Shown: positions 1 to 12,692 of the stretch, in pieces
Numbering within the stretch: the stretch's first letter is position 1
Layout: each line of letters begins with the position of its first letter
Assembly (NCBI GenBank): GCA_029449235.1
Contig: JANATG010000003.1
Span: forward strand, 1,612,001 to 1,676,000
From: Linnemannia schmuckeri
Taxonomy: Eukaryota > Mortierellomycota > Mortierellomycetes > Mortierellales > Mortierellaceae
Direction of reading: 5' to 3'
DNA: 64,000 nucleotides
Made by a program: the position numbers and the translations under genes
The notes under the pieces: model-generated
The model's database searches: none
What the model saw: the letters and a program-made list of their open reading frames with translations, nothing else
What the model was told of the DNA's origin: nothing

Positions 1-3000
1 CACCGTTCTCGATCACAGTGGACAGACCCTCGGACAAGGTGGTGATGTAGGACTTGAGGGATGCGGATTCGAGGGCGGACCAGATCTCTGCATCGGTGTA
101 TTTACCAAAGGGGTCGAGGTTCAGACGGATGGTGTCGCCGAAGAGGAAGGGTTCTTGAGGGATGATAGTCAGCCGTGATCGGAGCTCATGGAGTCCCAAG
201 GTCGAGATATCGATGCCATCAATTACGATTGAGCCCTGGGCAGCCTCGATAATACGGAAAAGGGCGAGGGTTACACTCGATTTTCCGGCGCCTGTGCGAC
301 CGACGATTCCGACGCGCTCTCCGGGTAGGATGGCCACGTTGACGTCCTTCAGCACAAGGTCGAGTCCCTCGCGGTAACGAACACTGTAGTCCTTGAGCTC
401 GATGGCTCCTGCTTGAGGCCAGGCGGGGTCAGTCTTGGAGTCAGGGATGACATCACGGGCCTCGGGTGTCAGATTGGCATACTCGCGGACACGCTCGATG
501 GAGACGATGGAGGTTTGGATCTGGCAGGAGGTGGACAGGACGCGGGACATGATGACGGTCAAGATGCCGATCTGCGAGAGGATGATTCCAAAGTATCCGG
601 CGCTTGCTTCTCCGCGTTGGACGACTGCCATGAGGCAGACAAAGCCGAGTGTGAGAGTTGAGAGTTGGTCGATCATGATCTGGAGCCAACGGTTGGTCAT
701 GTTGGTCAAGTAGCCTGTGGTTTGGGACCGATCCAGGAGAGTGGTAGCCTGGATGGCAAGGCGTTCAGTATCATTGAAGGCACGAATAGTGACCAGGCCC
801 GCCAAGGTTTCTCCGAAATGTGCGTACATGGGCGAACGGGCCGCTGAGTCCAAACGCTTGAGTTCACGAGACGAGACGAGGAAGAATCCACCAAGGATGT
901 AGTAGCAGATACCCAGGGGAATCATAATTGCAAAGAACCATCTGGTAGCGAGGATACAGAAGATGAAGATCGAGATCGCCATAGTGGAGATGAAGAGCAT
1001 GTTGATGAATAGTAGAGGCAGCTCGATATCGACGGCGTTGATGTCGTGCGAGAACCGGTTGACAATCTTTCCTGAAGAGGTCACATCAAAGAAACTCATG
1101 GGTGCTCTCACCAAAGGACGGAGCATGGCGGCGTGGAGGTAGTGCGATCCACGCTGGGCCATAATCACCATCGACAGCCCAATCGCACCTGCGAGTGTAA
1201 CTCCTCCGGCGAGGACCCACAAGAAATAGGTCACGATCCAGTAATTGTTCGAATGCAACTTGTCTGCGAGGGCAGCCGCAGAATTCTCGTTGTTAGACCC
1301 CCACTTCTCAAGCCACAGGTTGGTTCCAATGTGAACGGCGAGGTTGGTGAGAGTGGAGAGGAGGAAGATCGCACAGGATACGAGGCCGATGGACGTCATG
1401 TAGTACTTGTAGACTTCCCAGCCGACGCGACCCTCAGTAATGATCTCCTCGTCGATTTCGTTCTTTTCGTCGATTTCAATCTCGTCGTCCTGTTTGCCGA
1501 CTTTGGAGGATTTGGAGCGGCGGAAGGTTGGACGCTTGACAGGACCAGCGGGGCGACCGACAGAATCGGACAATACCTCCTCAGAAATGGCGGCCACGAT
1601 CGAAGCATCATCATCTTCATCCGACTCAGACTCAGATGCCTCCAAACCTGACGCGTCCGCACCGTCCTTGCTGGCAACCAGCTTGGACTCCTGGATCAGA
1701 CGGTAAAGATCGCCCTCGACATTCTGGATAAGATCCTCGTATGCGCCATCCTGCGTGATCCGTCCTTGCTTGATAACAACAATCTGATCGACTTCCTTGA
1801 GATGGTTGACGCCGTTGGTGACAAGGATGCGGGTCTTGTCGGCAAGGATGGTGGTGAGGGCGTGTTTGAAGATGTGGTGGTCAACATGAGCGTCGACAGC
1901 TGAGAGAGGGTCGTCGAGGATGTAGACGTCTGCGTTGGCGTAGACTGCGCGGGCAATCGAGATACGTTGTTTCTGGCCTCCTGACAAGTTGATGCCCTGC
2001 AATGCAAGCGGATGAAGTTATATATGTCAGGTTGAGATCCATAAACACAGGCAAGACAAGCAATAGTCGACCCACATCAAAGAGACGCGTGTTTATCGTA
2101 CCTTTTCACCGATGACGGTCTTGTCGCCACTGACGAGCATCTTGAAGTCAGGCGCCAGGGCACAGGAGCGGATGGTCTTGAGGTAGCGCTCCTTGTCATA
2201 GGGACGACCAAACAGAATGTTCTCGCGGACAGTGGCGTTGAGGATCCAAGCAGTCTGACTGACATAGGCGAGGGAACCGAAAGAGCGGACGTGACCAGAG
2301 TACTTGTACATCTCACCGAGGAGAGCACCGACAAGAGACGACTTTCCTTCACCAACACGACCGACAACAGCGGTCAAGGCACCACGACGGATCTGGAGAT
2401 TGATATCATGGATTACGGGACCCATGCTATCGCGGGTGGCGGGCAGGGTCTCGGAGGCAGCAGTAGTGGTGGCTTTCTTGTCGGTGGGAGCGGGGCCGGA
2501 TTTCTCGTCCAAGGTGGTGGAGGACTCTACTGCCTCGGTAGTGGTGGTAGAGGTGGCAGACTTCTTGTTCTTCTTGACCTTTTTGGCCTCATCCTTGGCC
2601 TTCTTCTCATCCTCTTTGGCCTTCTTCTCGATCGCGGCATCAATAGCCTCGGGGGTATACCATCCAAAGGTACCATTCGTAACCTCAAAGGCGATATCCG
2701 AGGCATTGGCGTCTGGGTTCTTGGTGACATTGGTCTCGTCAATCTCCTCTGAGTTCAAGAACCCGCGCAGACGAGTGTAGGCGACTTGACCGGTAACGAT
2801 AGCAGACATCGAATTGCTCAACTGACCCACGGGGTCTTCTAACATCCCAATCAGAGTAATGGTTGTAAAGATTCGACGGATATCCAGGGGTGCATCTGCG
2901 GGAGCCACGGCGGCATAGACGGCGAGGGTGGCGAAAATCACAAAGGGGTGGATCATATTGATAACAGTCGCCACGGCAGTGACCCAACAAAAGAATCTGC

Positions 3001-5085
3001 GGAGGTACATCAACTGCTCATTTCTGGCGGCAGTAATCTTCTTGACAAAGTACTCCTCCCACCCATACAACTTGATCGACTTGATGGCACCCACGAGTTC
3101 AGTGATAAGTTTCATCCGATGGTCTGAGGCCTTCATGGACGCCTTCTGGTTCTTGCCAACTGCGGGAGAGCAAATTCCAACGATGAAGAGCATGACAACA
3201 ACAACTCCGAGAGAGGCAAAGATGGTGTACTTGACCTCTTTGTACAGCATCGCGATCGTGATGATCACCTCAACGGCGGCCGACCAGAGGACGTGGATAA
3301 TATCGAAGAAGGCGACAACTTTGTCAACGTCGGTTGACATGTGGTTGACGATGGAGCCCATGCCTTCCTGCTTGTTGGTGGAGCTAAGGCGGAGGGATTT
3401 GCGGTAGACGAGGGTGACAAAGACACTGCGAGCCTTGAGTCCTGCGTTGTAGTTGATGTACTGGAACTGTCCATCAAAGAGCGAAGACAAAATCGAGGCG
3501 GCGACAATGGCGATCAGAAACCCGAACCCGATCCAAGGCGTCAAAGGTTCCTGCCCTAAGGCCTTGGAAGCGGGTGAATAACTCGCTACAAATCTGACCA
3601 TCTCCGAGAACAAGATCGGTCGGACGTAATAAAAGCAGATATAAAAAATTCTAGGGATCGCGGCAGTCATGAAGGTGTATCCGACGGTATGGAAGATCGT
3701 CCCCGCAAGGTTAATCTTAGGCGTGATCCGTCTTGCTGCCGTTTCATCGCCGGCTTCCTGAGCCTTTTTGATGGCTGCTGTGTTCTGGGCCTTCTCGAGG
3801 GCAATCGCTTCATCGGCATCCAGCTTGGCCTTGGTGGTGAGGTAAAGAGGGTAGCTGAGGAGTTTTGGATTGAGGTTATAGAGATCATCCATCTTCAAGG
3901 TACGCGACTTGCCGAGGCGGAGAAGAGGGAGAAGCCAGAAGAACGTGAGTCTCATAAAGTAATTCGAATGTGGCTCTGGGGAGGGGTTGAGTTGTTCCTG
4001 AACTGGAACTCCACCAAGTCGAGTCAAGGACTTGTAGCCCGGTTTGGGGATGTTCTCAAGAATGAAGGCGAAGAGGGTGAGAATGGAGAATACGAGTTTG
4101 AGAATTGGGAGTGTGGTAGAGAGACCCTCAGGGGTGACTTGGATCCAGGAGCGGGTGGGGAAGATGGAGAAGAGGGTTGTGAGGAGCCAGAAGATGAGGA
4201 GAGAGGAGGAGGGGTTAGGCATGTTGTGGTGTTCGAACCAGTGCAGCAACAACGCTCCGGCCTATTTTGTTATTGATTTTGGTTGCAAGGATGTGTATAG
4301 ACGTTGAGAAACGTTGTGTTAGTCGATCGGCTTTTGGTTGTTCGACTGAGGAGTATGCAAATTCAGGGGTGATGGAAATGAATGGATAGTCTCGGCGTAT
4401 TGAAGAGTCGCTTCCGGATTTGGTGATTTTGCTTTGTAGGTCGAAAGCCTGCTCCTTCAAAAGGAAAGAATAAGAACAATAACAATGTTGCTCGCATGCT
4501 ACAGAGAAACAAAAAGAAAAACCACAAGAGCATCCTCGAGGAAGTGAAGGAACGAGAGAAGGATGGAAATCGCGCGTGAATGTGTGCTTTAGAAGTGAGA
4601 GGGAAAAAAAAGAATGAGATGAGAAGAAAACCTTACCAAACTAGCCAAGTAGATGGCGGAACTCAAAATGCTGGAGCTGCCATAGAGGTCATTGTCAGAG
4701 ATAACCTTAATCAGGATCCCCAGCTGGACAGCGAACGCAGCAAGGACAATCAACATTTTGACAGAGAAGACAGAGGTTGCTTTCACACCCTCGAGACGAC
4801 CCTTGCCGACGACTGTTAACAGGCGAGGGGAAATGAAGATCATCAGGAACACGCTTGGGATCAATGTCACTACGCTGTTCGAGTTAGGGAAGTGAGGACA
4901 AGAGAGAGAGGGAACAGTAGTGGCAGTGGTTAGCCTTGTGTTCATTCAATTTCCTGATTAAACGTCGCAAAGTATCCGAGCAAGAGAACAGAAAAAGGAT
5001 ACCTGTTCTGGAAGCACAGGGAGAAATCCATAGCGCGACTGGTGCTGAAGACAGCCCAGCCCTCTGCATCACAGTAGGACGACAT
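1..5085 (-). CDS. ABCC/MRP-type ABC transporter, copy 1 (3' end off the window)
   Basis: ATP-driven exporter of the multidrug-resistance-associated (ABCC) family. In fungi these usually move glutathione conjugates, metals or drugs across the vacuolar or plasma membrane. Exons: 5085-5003, 4874-4637, 4261-2102 and 1996 to beyond base 1. The protein starts MSSYCDAEGW and has the CFQN motif typical of an ABCC TMD0. It continues with TMD0, linker, TMD1, NBD1 (Walker A GRVGEGKSS, signature LSGGQ, Walker B ILDDPLSAVD), a Lys/Glu/Thr/Ser-rich linker, TMD2 and the start of NBD2 (Walker A GRTGAGKSS). Asp replacing the catalytic Glu after Walker B of NBD1 is normal for ABCC. By comparison with copy 2 about 107 C-terminal residues lie outside, including NBD2 signature and Walker B. 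Its exon 4 is 12 bases longer than that of copy 2 over the shared part. The substrate cannot be read from sequence. Confidence 0.93.
78..511. repeat. Near-identical NBD2 block shared with 7958-8391
   Basis: These 434 bases match 7958-8391 in the second ABC gene with one difference (base 334 C versus T in the pair), by eye. The flanks differ more: mismatches at 29, 59, 68 and 77 on one side, and strong divergence beyond 528 on the other. The block codes for the beginning of NBD2 through Walker A. It is best read as a gene-conversion tract. Confidence 0.85.
1659..2827. repeat. 1169-bp identical block (linker/NBD1/intron 3) shared with 9527-10695
   Basis: I see no difference between this stretch and 9527-10695. 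It includes intron 3 (2101-1997), which should drift freely. Differences begin at once on both sides: 1653 and 1658 on the left, 2828 onward on the right. The block covers the end of TMD1, the whole charged linker, NBD1 and the start of the NBD1-TMD2 connector. Confidence 0.9.
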
Positions 5086-5302
5086 CGATCTGTAAATGTA
5101 CGATTGCCGATTGAAAGGGGATTGGAGAAAGGGATGGGGAGAGGTGCAAGAGGAAAGGAAAGGGATTATGCGGAGGAGGTAAAAAAGGAACGAAGGATGA
5201 GAATACAAATAGTGTACAATGGATAAAGAAAACTAAGGAAAGAAATGAACGATGAAAGGAAGAGAAGACAATGAAGAAAATAAAATCAAGGGGACATGGC
5301 TC

Positions 5303-5312
5303 TTTATATAAG
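5303..5312 (-). promoter_or_regulatory. Candidate TATA box of ABC copy 1
   Basis: The minus strand reads CTTATATAAA here, a good TATA consensus, about 220 bases upstream of the ATG at 5085. It is the only such match I noticed close to this gene. The transcription start is not visible directly. Confidence 0.4.
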
Positions 5313-7557
5313 CGGCGTGGCTAAGAAAGGAAAAAGAGGGCGAGCAATGTATGAAAGGGGGTGTGTACACCGCGCGTGGAGTCGACTACAGACGGATTGG
5401 TTCTGCCACTCTCTTCACCATTCGAACATACACTTTGCCATGCAGTGCAATCGAACCCAAATTTGGGCGACAATACAGTTTGAGTCTTGAGGAAGGTCAA
5501 TCAGGCGGCGCTTCTTTATGTTTTTCTTCTTTTGCCAAGAAAGCCGAAGTAAAGCAAAGAAAAAAAATGAGAGCCGTGCAGAAGAAACAAACAAACAAAC
5601 CAAACAAGTTAGAGACGCAAATACAGGGCAATAGAGGTGTGGATGTGGGAAGTGGGAAATGGACCAGACTCTAATTGCCCACAACAATACATTCTTCTCT
5701 CTTCAAAAACAGAGGTTGGCATTTGCGCAGGCTTTTTTTCTGTGTTTTGTTCACTCATATACAGGATACATTTTGCATTTTGAGGCGCAAAGAAAAAGAT
5801 AAAGATTATATCTATGCGTTGTACTGATTCCTACTTGTCCAGAACTTTATCCCTTCTACTGCCAAGGCTCGTAATGACTTTGTTACGCCTTTTTCTTTGG
5901 AGTTTATGTTTTTCTCGCAGCGGACTCTGATTGTTCGAAGGGGTAGAAGTGAGGTAGAGGATGAAAGGACAGAGGAAGAGTTCTTGGCAATATCCTCAAC
6001 GTCATTCTCTTGAGTTCCCAAGTCCGATTTTCTTTCCCTAAACGTCCTTGATGGGAAATATCGGACTCACACGTCCTTGTCGTCCAACGTAGTTTTTTCA
6101 CATAAAAAAATAAGGTATTTCGGTCCGCAGTGCAGCGCCCTCACATTCCTTCCTCAAGAGAAATAGATCTTCCATCAAGTTCCAATCAGAGAGCTGCATA
6201 AGGCGCTACCATCTTTACTCTTTTTTTTTTTTTTTTTTTTTTTTTTTGCAGAAGTCCAGAAAAGGAGAAAAGAGGGCAGTGCTATAGGCCACTGTAGCGA
6301 AAGAATGTCAACAAACACTCCCATGGAGAAAGTTCGGATGATCAAATTCCGAATAGTCTGGAAGCCCAAGGCCAAAGGAGGGAGAAAACAAGAGCGAGGA
6401 CAGAAGGGACATGGACGTACGCTGCTAGGGCTATGTTGTTACACGAGTTTTATTTATTTTATTTTTTTTCTTTTTGCTGTTTTTCATTCTGTACTTTTGG
6501 GTGTCGTTTGCTAACAAAGATGGTGCCTAGTCGAGGTGCTTACTTGGTTACTATTTTCCTAGATACACAAGATCCCTCTTTTGAAGAGCGTGTTGAGATA
6601 GAGATCTTTCGATTTTCATTATCCATCTTGGGCAGACGAGCCGTGTCTGTGTAATCAATCTTCATTGGTTGCACTCGAGAAACTAAACTAAGAGAGAACT
6701 ATAAAAAAATGAACCTGCTCGATCTCTGCACACTATCTTTCTGACCGAGCACGAAAAAAAACAAAACTAAAGGGAGGGTTGGGAGGGCACAGACATGGCT
6801 CGTCTGCTCGGATAATGGACGTAAGACTTCCTTCACCGTCTTCGTAACCCAAAACGCGTGGCAATGTTAGACCTAGTTTCCCCCTCCCCCCTTTTTTTTA
6901 AGCATGATTTTTTATTGTCTACGTTCCTGACCTCATGGATGCCATAAAAGGATAAAAGACAAGCATAATTCAATTCTCACACCACTAACAGACACAACGC
7001 CCCCCACTGTCCCTCTCTCAGCTCTCACCAAGCTGGTGTGAACCGAGCTTCACCACAATTGGCTTACTGCCCGGAGGCAATTCATTCAGGGTCGACACAT
7101 TAAGGTCTGCGTAGTAGCTCATGGCCAATGTATATGTAATTGGAGTGGCACGTAGCAGAAGGTGAAAACAAAGGCAGATAGTACCTGAATGTTGGGCGAT
7201 ACAGTAGGTGAAGTAAGATCTCTGATCACCCCAAAACGACACTGTCCGTCTTTTGCGTGTCTTATGCCCCTGATGTTAACACACATGTACTTACGCTAAG
7301 GCGAACTAGCTTGGACTACATGGCCTCGTGCTATTTTTTTTTCTTACTCCACGCGCTGCTTACATGCCAGTCGCTACATTGTTTTCATTTCTTTGTTTTA
7401 TTGTACCATTTTACAAACATCGATACAACATGGATGTATGGTGTAGAGGTGGCGCATTACGTTTTATATTTAGTCTAAGTGTGTATGGTATGGTAAATTG
7501 ACTGATAAAGAAAAGAACAGAGGAGTTAGAAGATTAAAGAAAGAAAAGAAGAAGTAA
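5313..7557. other. Intergenic region between the two ABC genes
   Basis: This holds the upstream region of copy 1 and the 3' flank of copy 2. It contains a 27-base T run (6221-6247) and an inverted repeat pair (separate entry). Short open frames exist, for example 7018-7242 on the minus strand, but none has family similarity or a convincing gene structure. Confidence 0.6.
6616..6823. repeat. Imperfect inverted repeat pair, possible fold-back element
   Basis: GCAGACGAGCCGTGTCTGTG at 6632-6651 recurs as its reverse complement at 6788-6807 with one mismatch. An outer CATTATCC motif is also shared at both ends with different spacing. The arms enclose about 136 bases. No clear target-site duplication was seen, so a MITE-like element is possible but unproven. 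Confidence 0.4.
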
Positions 7558-10500
7558 TTAGGCGTTTCCACTCTGGGCTGCAAGGCCATAGAACAACCCA
7601 TCCTTCTTCTCCAGCAGGTTCGCAGGGGAGTCGAACTCGGCGATGCGTCCTTGCTCGAGGACCAGGATCTTGTCGCTGTCCATGATCGTGTTGATTCTGT
7701 GTGCAATCGTCAGGACGGTGCAGTTCTGGAACTCGCGGCGAAGGGCACGTTGGATCGCATTGTCGGTCTCGACATCGATCGCAGCAGTAGCCTCATCCAG
7801 ACACAGGACACGAGTGTTCTTGGCCAACATGGCGCGTGCGAGGGACATCAACTGACGCTGGCCCAAGGACATGTTCTCGCCACCGTTCTCGATCACAGTG
7901 GACAGACCATCGGACAAGGTGGTGATGTAGGACTTGAGAGATGCGGACTCGAGGGCAGACCAGATCTCTGCATCGGTGTATTTACCAAAGGGGTCGAGGT
8001 TCAGACGGATGGTGTCGCCGAAGAGGAAGGGTTCTTGAGGGATGATAGTCAGCCGTGATCGGAGCTCATGGAGTCCCAAGGTCGAGATATCGATGCCATC
8101 AATTACGATTGAGCCCTGGGCAGCCTCGATAATACGGAAAAGGGCGAGGGTTACACTCGATTTTCCGGCGCCTGTGCGACCGACGATTCCGACGCGCTCT
8201 CCGGGTAGGATGGTCACGTTGACGTCCTTCAGCACAAGGTCGAGTCCCTCGCGGTAACGAACACTGTAGTCCTTGAGCTCGATGGCTCCTGCTTGAGGCC
8301 AGGCGGGGTCAGTCTTGGAGTCAGGGATGACATCACGGGCCTCGGGTGTCAGATTGGCATACTCGCGGACACGCTCGATGGAGACGATGGAAATTTGGAT
8401 CTGGCAGGCCGTAGAGAACAGGCGAGACATCATATCTGTCAACACGCCGATCTGGGACAAGATAATACCAAAGTATCCGGCACTAGCCTCACCACGCTGG
8501 ACGACTGCCATGATGCAGACGAAACCCAGGATGATGGTGCTCAACTGATCGATCATGATCTGGAGCCAGCGATTGGTCATGTTGGTTAAGTAGGCGGTCG
8601 TCTGGGACCGATCCAAAAGTGCGGTAGCCTGGATGGCAAGACGATCGGCATCGTTGAAAGCACGGATGGTGACCAGACCAGAAAGAGTCTCTCCGAAATG
8701 GGCATACATTGGAGAACGGGCAGCGAGATCTAAACGCTTGAGTTCGCGAGACGAGACAAGAAAAAATCCACCAAGCCAGTAGTAGGCGACACCCAAGGGA
8801 AGCATAATGAGGAGAACCCAACGGGTAGCAATGATGGCAAAGACAAAGATACTCAGCGATATAATAGCGATGAACAGCATGTTAATGAACTGGAGTGGGA
8901 GTTCCAAATCGACAGAGTTGATATCGTGCGAGAAGCGGTTGACAATCTTGCCGGACGACGTGACATCAAAGAAACTCATAGGAGCGTGGATCAAGGGGCG
9001 GAGCATCGCATTGTGGAGATGACGAGAACCGCGGAGGGCCATGTGAACCATCGACAGACCAATAGCACCACCAAGTGCGAGTGCGCCGGCGACGACCCAT
9101 CCAAAGTAAGACATGATCCAGTATAGAGTTGAGTGAGTGTTACCAGAGTCGCTCGAGTTGCTGCTACCCCATCTGCCCAACCAGAGTTGGGTGCCAATCA
9201 GGACAGAAAGATTGATGAGAATGACACAGACGAAAATACACACACTGCCGAGCCCGATACTAGTCATGTAGTACTTGTAGACATCCCAGCCGACGCGACC
9301 TTTGGTGGTGATCTCCTCGTCGACTTCGTTCGTCTCATCGACCTCAACATCGTCTTTCAGCTCGATCTTGGACGACTTGGCGCGTTTATAAGTTGGCCGC
9401 TTGACAGGACCAGTAGGGCAGTCGGTTGGCGTAGAGAGAGCATCCTTCTCAGAAATGGTGGCCACGATCGAAGCATCATCATCTTCATCCGACTCAGACT
9501 CAGATGCCTCCAAACCTGACCCGTCTGCACCGTCCTTGCTGGCAACCAGCTTGGACTCCTGGATCAGACGGTAAAGATCGCCCTCGACATTCTGGATAAG
9601 ATCCTCGTATGCGCCATCCTGCGTGATCCGTCCTTGCTTGATAACAACAATCTGATCGACTTCCTTGAGATGGTTGACGCCGTTGGTGACAAGGATGCGG
9701 GTCTTGTCGGCAAGGATGGTGGTGAGGGCGTGTTTGAAGATGTGGTGGTCAACATGAGCGTCGACAGCTGAGAGAGGGTCGTCGAGGATGTAGACGTCTG
9801 CGTTGGCGTAGACTGCGCGGGCAATCGAGATACGTTGTTTCTGGCCTCCTGACAAGTTGATGCCCTGCAATGCAAGCGGATGAAGTTATATATGTCAGGT
9901 TGAGATCCATAAACACAGGCAAGACAAGCAATAGTCGACCCACATCAAAGAGACGCGTGTTTATCGTACCTTTTCACCGATGACGGTCTTGTCGCCACTG
10001 ACGAGCATCTTGAAGTCAGGCGCCAGGGCACAGGAGCGGATGGTCTTGAGGTAGCGCTCCTTGTCATAGGGACGACCAAACAGAATGTTCTCGCGGACAG
10101 TGGCGTTGAGGATCCAAGCAGTCTGACTGACATAGGCGAGGGAACCGAAAGAGCGGACGTGACCAGAGTACTTGTACATCTCACCGAGGAGAGCACCGAC
10201 AAGAGACGACTTTCCTTCACCAACACGACCGACAACAGCGGTCAAGGCACCACGACGGATCTGGAGATTGATATCATGGATTACGGGACCCATGCTATCG
10301 CGGGTGGCGGGCAGGGTCTCGGAGGCAGCAGTAGTGGTGGCTTTCTTGTCGGTGGGAGCGGGGCCGGATTTCTCGTCCAAGGTGGTGGAGGACTCTACTG
10401 CCTCGGTAGTGGTGGTAGAGGTGGCAGACTTCTTGTTCTTCTTGACCTTTTTGGCCTCATCCTTGGCCTTCTTCTCATCCTCTTTGGCCTTCTTCTCGAT

Positions 10501-12692
10501 CGCGGCATCAATAGCCTCGGGGGTATACCATCCAAAGGTACCATTCGTAACCTCAAAGGCGATATCCGAGGCATTGGCGTCTGGGTTCTTGGTGACATTG
10601 GTCTCGTCAATCTCCTCTGAGTTCAAGAACCCGCGCAGACGAGTGTAGGCGACTTGACCGGTAACGATAGCAGACATCGAATTGCTCAACTGACCGAGAG
10701 GACTCTGAAGCATGTTGATCAGAGTGATGGTGGTGAAGATACGGCGAGAATCCAAGGGAGCATCAGCGGGCGCAACCACACCGTAGACGGCCAAGGTGAC
10801 GAAAACGACGAAGGGCGTGATCATGTTCACGATAGTGGCAAATAGCGTGACCCACGAGAAGAACAGACGAGCGTACATGAGCTGCTCATCGCGAGCCTCA
10901 GAGATCTTCTTAATAAAGTACTCCTCCCATCCGTACAGTTTGACTGACTTGATTTCTCTGACGAGTTCGTTTATGATCTTCATGCGTTTGTCTGAGGCTT
11001 TCATTGACGCCTTCTGATTCTTGCCCTGGAATGGGGAGATGAGTCCACTAATGAAGAACATGACAGCGACGACGCCGATGCTGGCAAAAATGGTGTAACG
11101 CACCTCCTTGTATAGCAGCACAATAGTGATGACCATCTCGACCACCGCCGACCAGAGAAGGTGGATAATGTCGAAGAAAGCGACAACCTTGTCGACATCA
11201 GTCGACATGTGGTTGACGATCGATCCCATGCCTTCCTGCTTGTTGGTGGCGCTGAGCCGAAGAGATTTGCGATAGACAAGGGTGACAAAAACACTGCGAG
11301 CCTTGAGTCCTGCGTTGTAATTGATGTACTGGAACTGTCCGTCAAAGAGTGAGGAGAGGATTGAGGATGCGACAACTGCAATCACGTATCCGTACCCCTT
11401 CCAGGGCGTCTGAGGCTCAGCGATCCTCTTGGCGTCGGTGGTGTAACTCGCGACAAAGCCGACCAGCTGTGAGAATAAGATGGGTCGGATATAATAGAAG
11501 CAGATGTAGAAGACGCGAGGGATAGCCGCCGACATGAAAGTGTATCCGACAGTGTGGAAGATGGTTCCTGCAAGCTTGATCCTAGGTGTAAGTCGCCTTG
11601 CGGTTGACTCATTGTTGGCTTCCTGAGCCTTGTTGATGGCTGCTCCTGTCTGTGCCTTCTCGATCGCGATCGCCTCATCTGCATCTAGCTTAGCTTTGGT
11701 AGTGAGGTACAGAGGGTAGCTGAGCAGCTTGGGGTTGATGTTGTAGAGATCGTCCATTTTAAGAGAGCGAGTCTTGCCGAGGCGGAGAAGTGGGAGCAGC
11801 CAGAAGAAGGTCACACGTTTGAAGTAGTTGGCGTGTGGCTCAGGAGAAGGATTTGGCTGGACCGGGCGAGTGGTGTTGGGCCGTGTCAGTGATTTATAGT
11901 TGGGTTTGGGGATGTTCTCGAGGATGAAGATCAAGAAGGCGAGGATGGTGAAGACGAGTTTGAGAACAGGGAGTAGGGAAGAGAGACCCTTGGGGGTTAC
12001 TTGGATCCATGAGCGGGTGGGGAAGATGGAGATCAAGGCTGAGAAGAGCCAAAAGACCAGCAGACTGGAGGTAGGATTGGCCATGTTGAAGTGCTCAAAC
12101 CAATGCAACAGGCCCGCTGCAGCCTGTGGATAGTGGATGCAGACATAAGGACGAGAAAGAGTAATGTGATTAGGTCAGTTTGAGAGCTCAAATGCATAAC
12201 GCTACCGCGGGTTGGAAAAAAGGGAAAAGAAGGGAAGAGGAGGACATACCAGTCCAACCAAGTAGACAACTGTGCTCAGAATACTCGAAGTGCCATAGAG
12301 GCTGGTGTCGGAGATAACCTTAATGAGGATTCCCAGCTGAATGGCAAATGCAGCGAGCACCGCCACCATCTTGAATAGAAAGACAGGGGTTGCCTTCACA
12401 CCCTCGAGACGACCCTTGCCGATGACTGTTAACAGGCGAGGAGAGACCAAGATCATCAGGAACAGGCTTGGGATCAGTGTCATCATGCTTTTGTGAAGAT
12501 TGAGGAAGGACAAAAGAGAGAAGTGCGGATGATAGTGATTAGTCATGTTCAGTCTCTCCAAGCCAACGATCCTAATTGTTTGAGGAAGGTCAGAGTGCAA
12601 GACGGATACCTGTTTTGGAAACACAGTGTGAAATCCATGGCACGACTGGTGCTGAATGTCGCCCAGCCCTCTGCATCACAAAAGGATGACAT
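7558..12692 (-). CDS. ABCC/MRP-type ABC transporter, copy 2 (complete)
   Basis: Complete tandem paralogue of copy 1, 1593 residues. Exons: 12692-12610, 12487-12250, 12123-9970, 9864-7558; introns sit at the same places as in copy 1. The start MSSFCDAEGW followed by CFQN marks an ABCC TMD0. Order: TMD0, L0 linker, TMD1, NBD1 (Walker A GRVGEGKSS near residue 735, LSGGQ near 829, Walker B with DD), a charged KKNKK/Thr/Ser linker, TMD2, NBD2 (GRTGAGKSS, signature MSLGQ, Walker B CLDEATAAID with catalytic Glu). Length is usual for Ycf1/MRP1-type long ABCCs. It lies head-to-tail with copy 1, about 2.5 kb away. Exons 1-2 and both membrane domains differ clearly from copy 1, so the duplication is not recent, yet the NBD blocks are almost identical. 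ATP-dependent export is secure; cargo and membrane are unknown. Confidence 0.95.
7958..8391. repeat. NBD2 block, partner of 78-511
   Basis: Second member of the near-identical pair, coding for the start of NBD2 of ABC copy 2. One base differs from the partner over 434 bases. Confidence 0.85.
9527..10695. repeat. Linker/NBD1/intron block, partner of 1659-2827
   Basis: Second member of the 1169-base identical pair. It contains intron 3 of ABC copy 2 (9969-9865), which has the same sequence as in copy 1. Confidence 0.9.

Noticed and set aside
2291..2780. Plus-strand frames opposite the ABC linker, present in both copies
   Set aside because: Antisense shadows of the NBD1/linker coding sequence. 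They are identical in both copies only because of the conversion tract.
7018..7242. Minus-strand open frame ending MSYYADLNV ... QLGES
   Set aside because: It looks mildly coding, but it is only 34 residues from the inner Met, has no family I recognise and no second exon with a convincing splice site.
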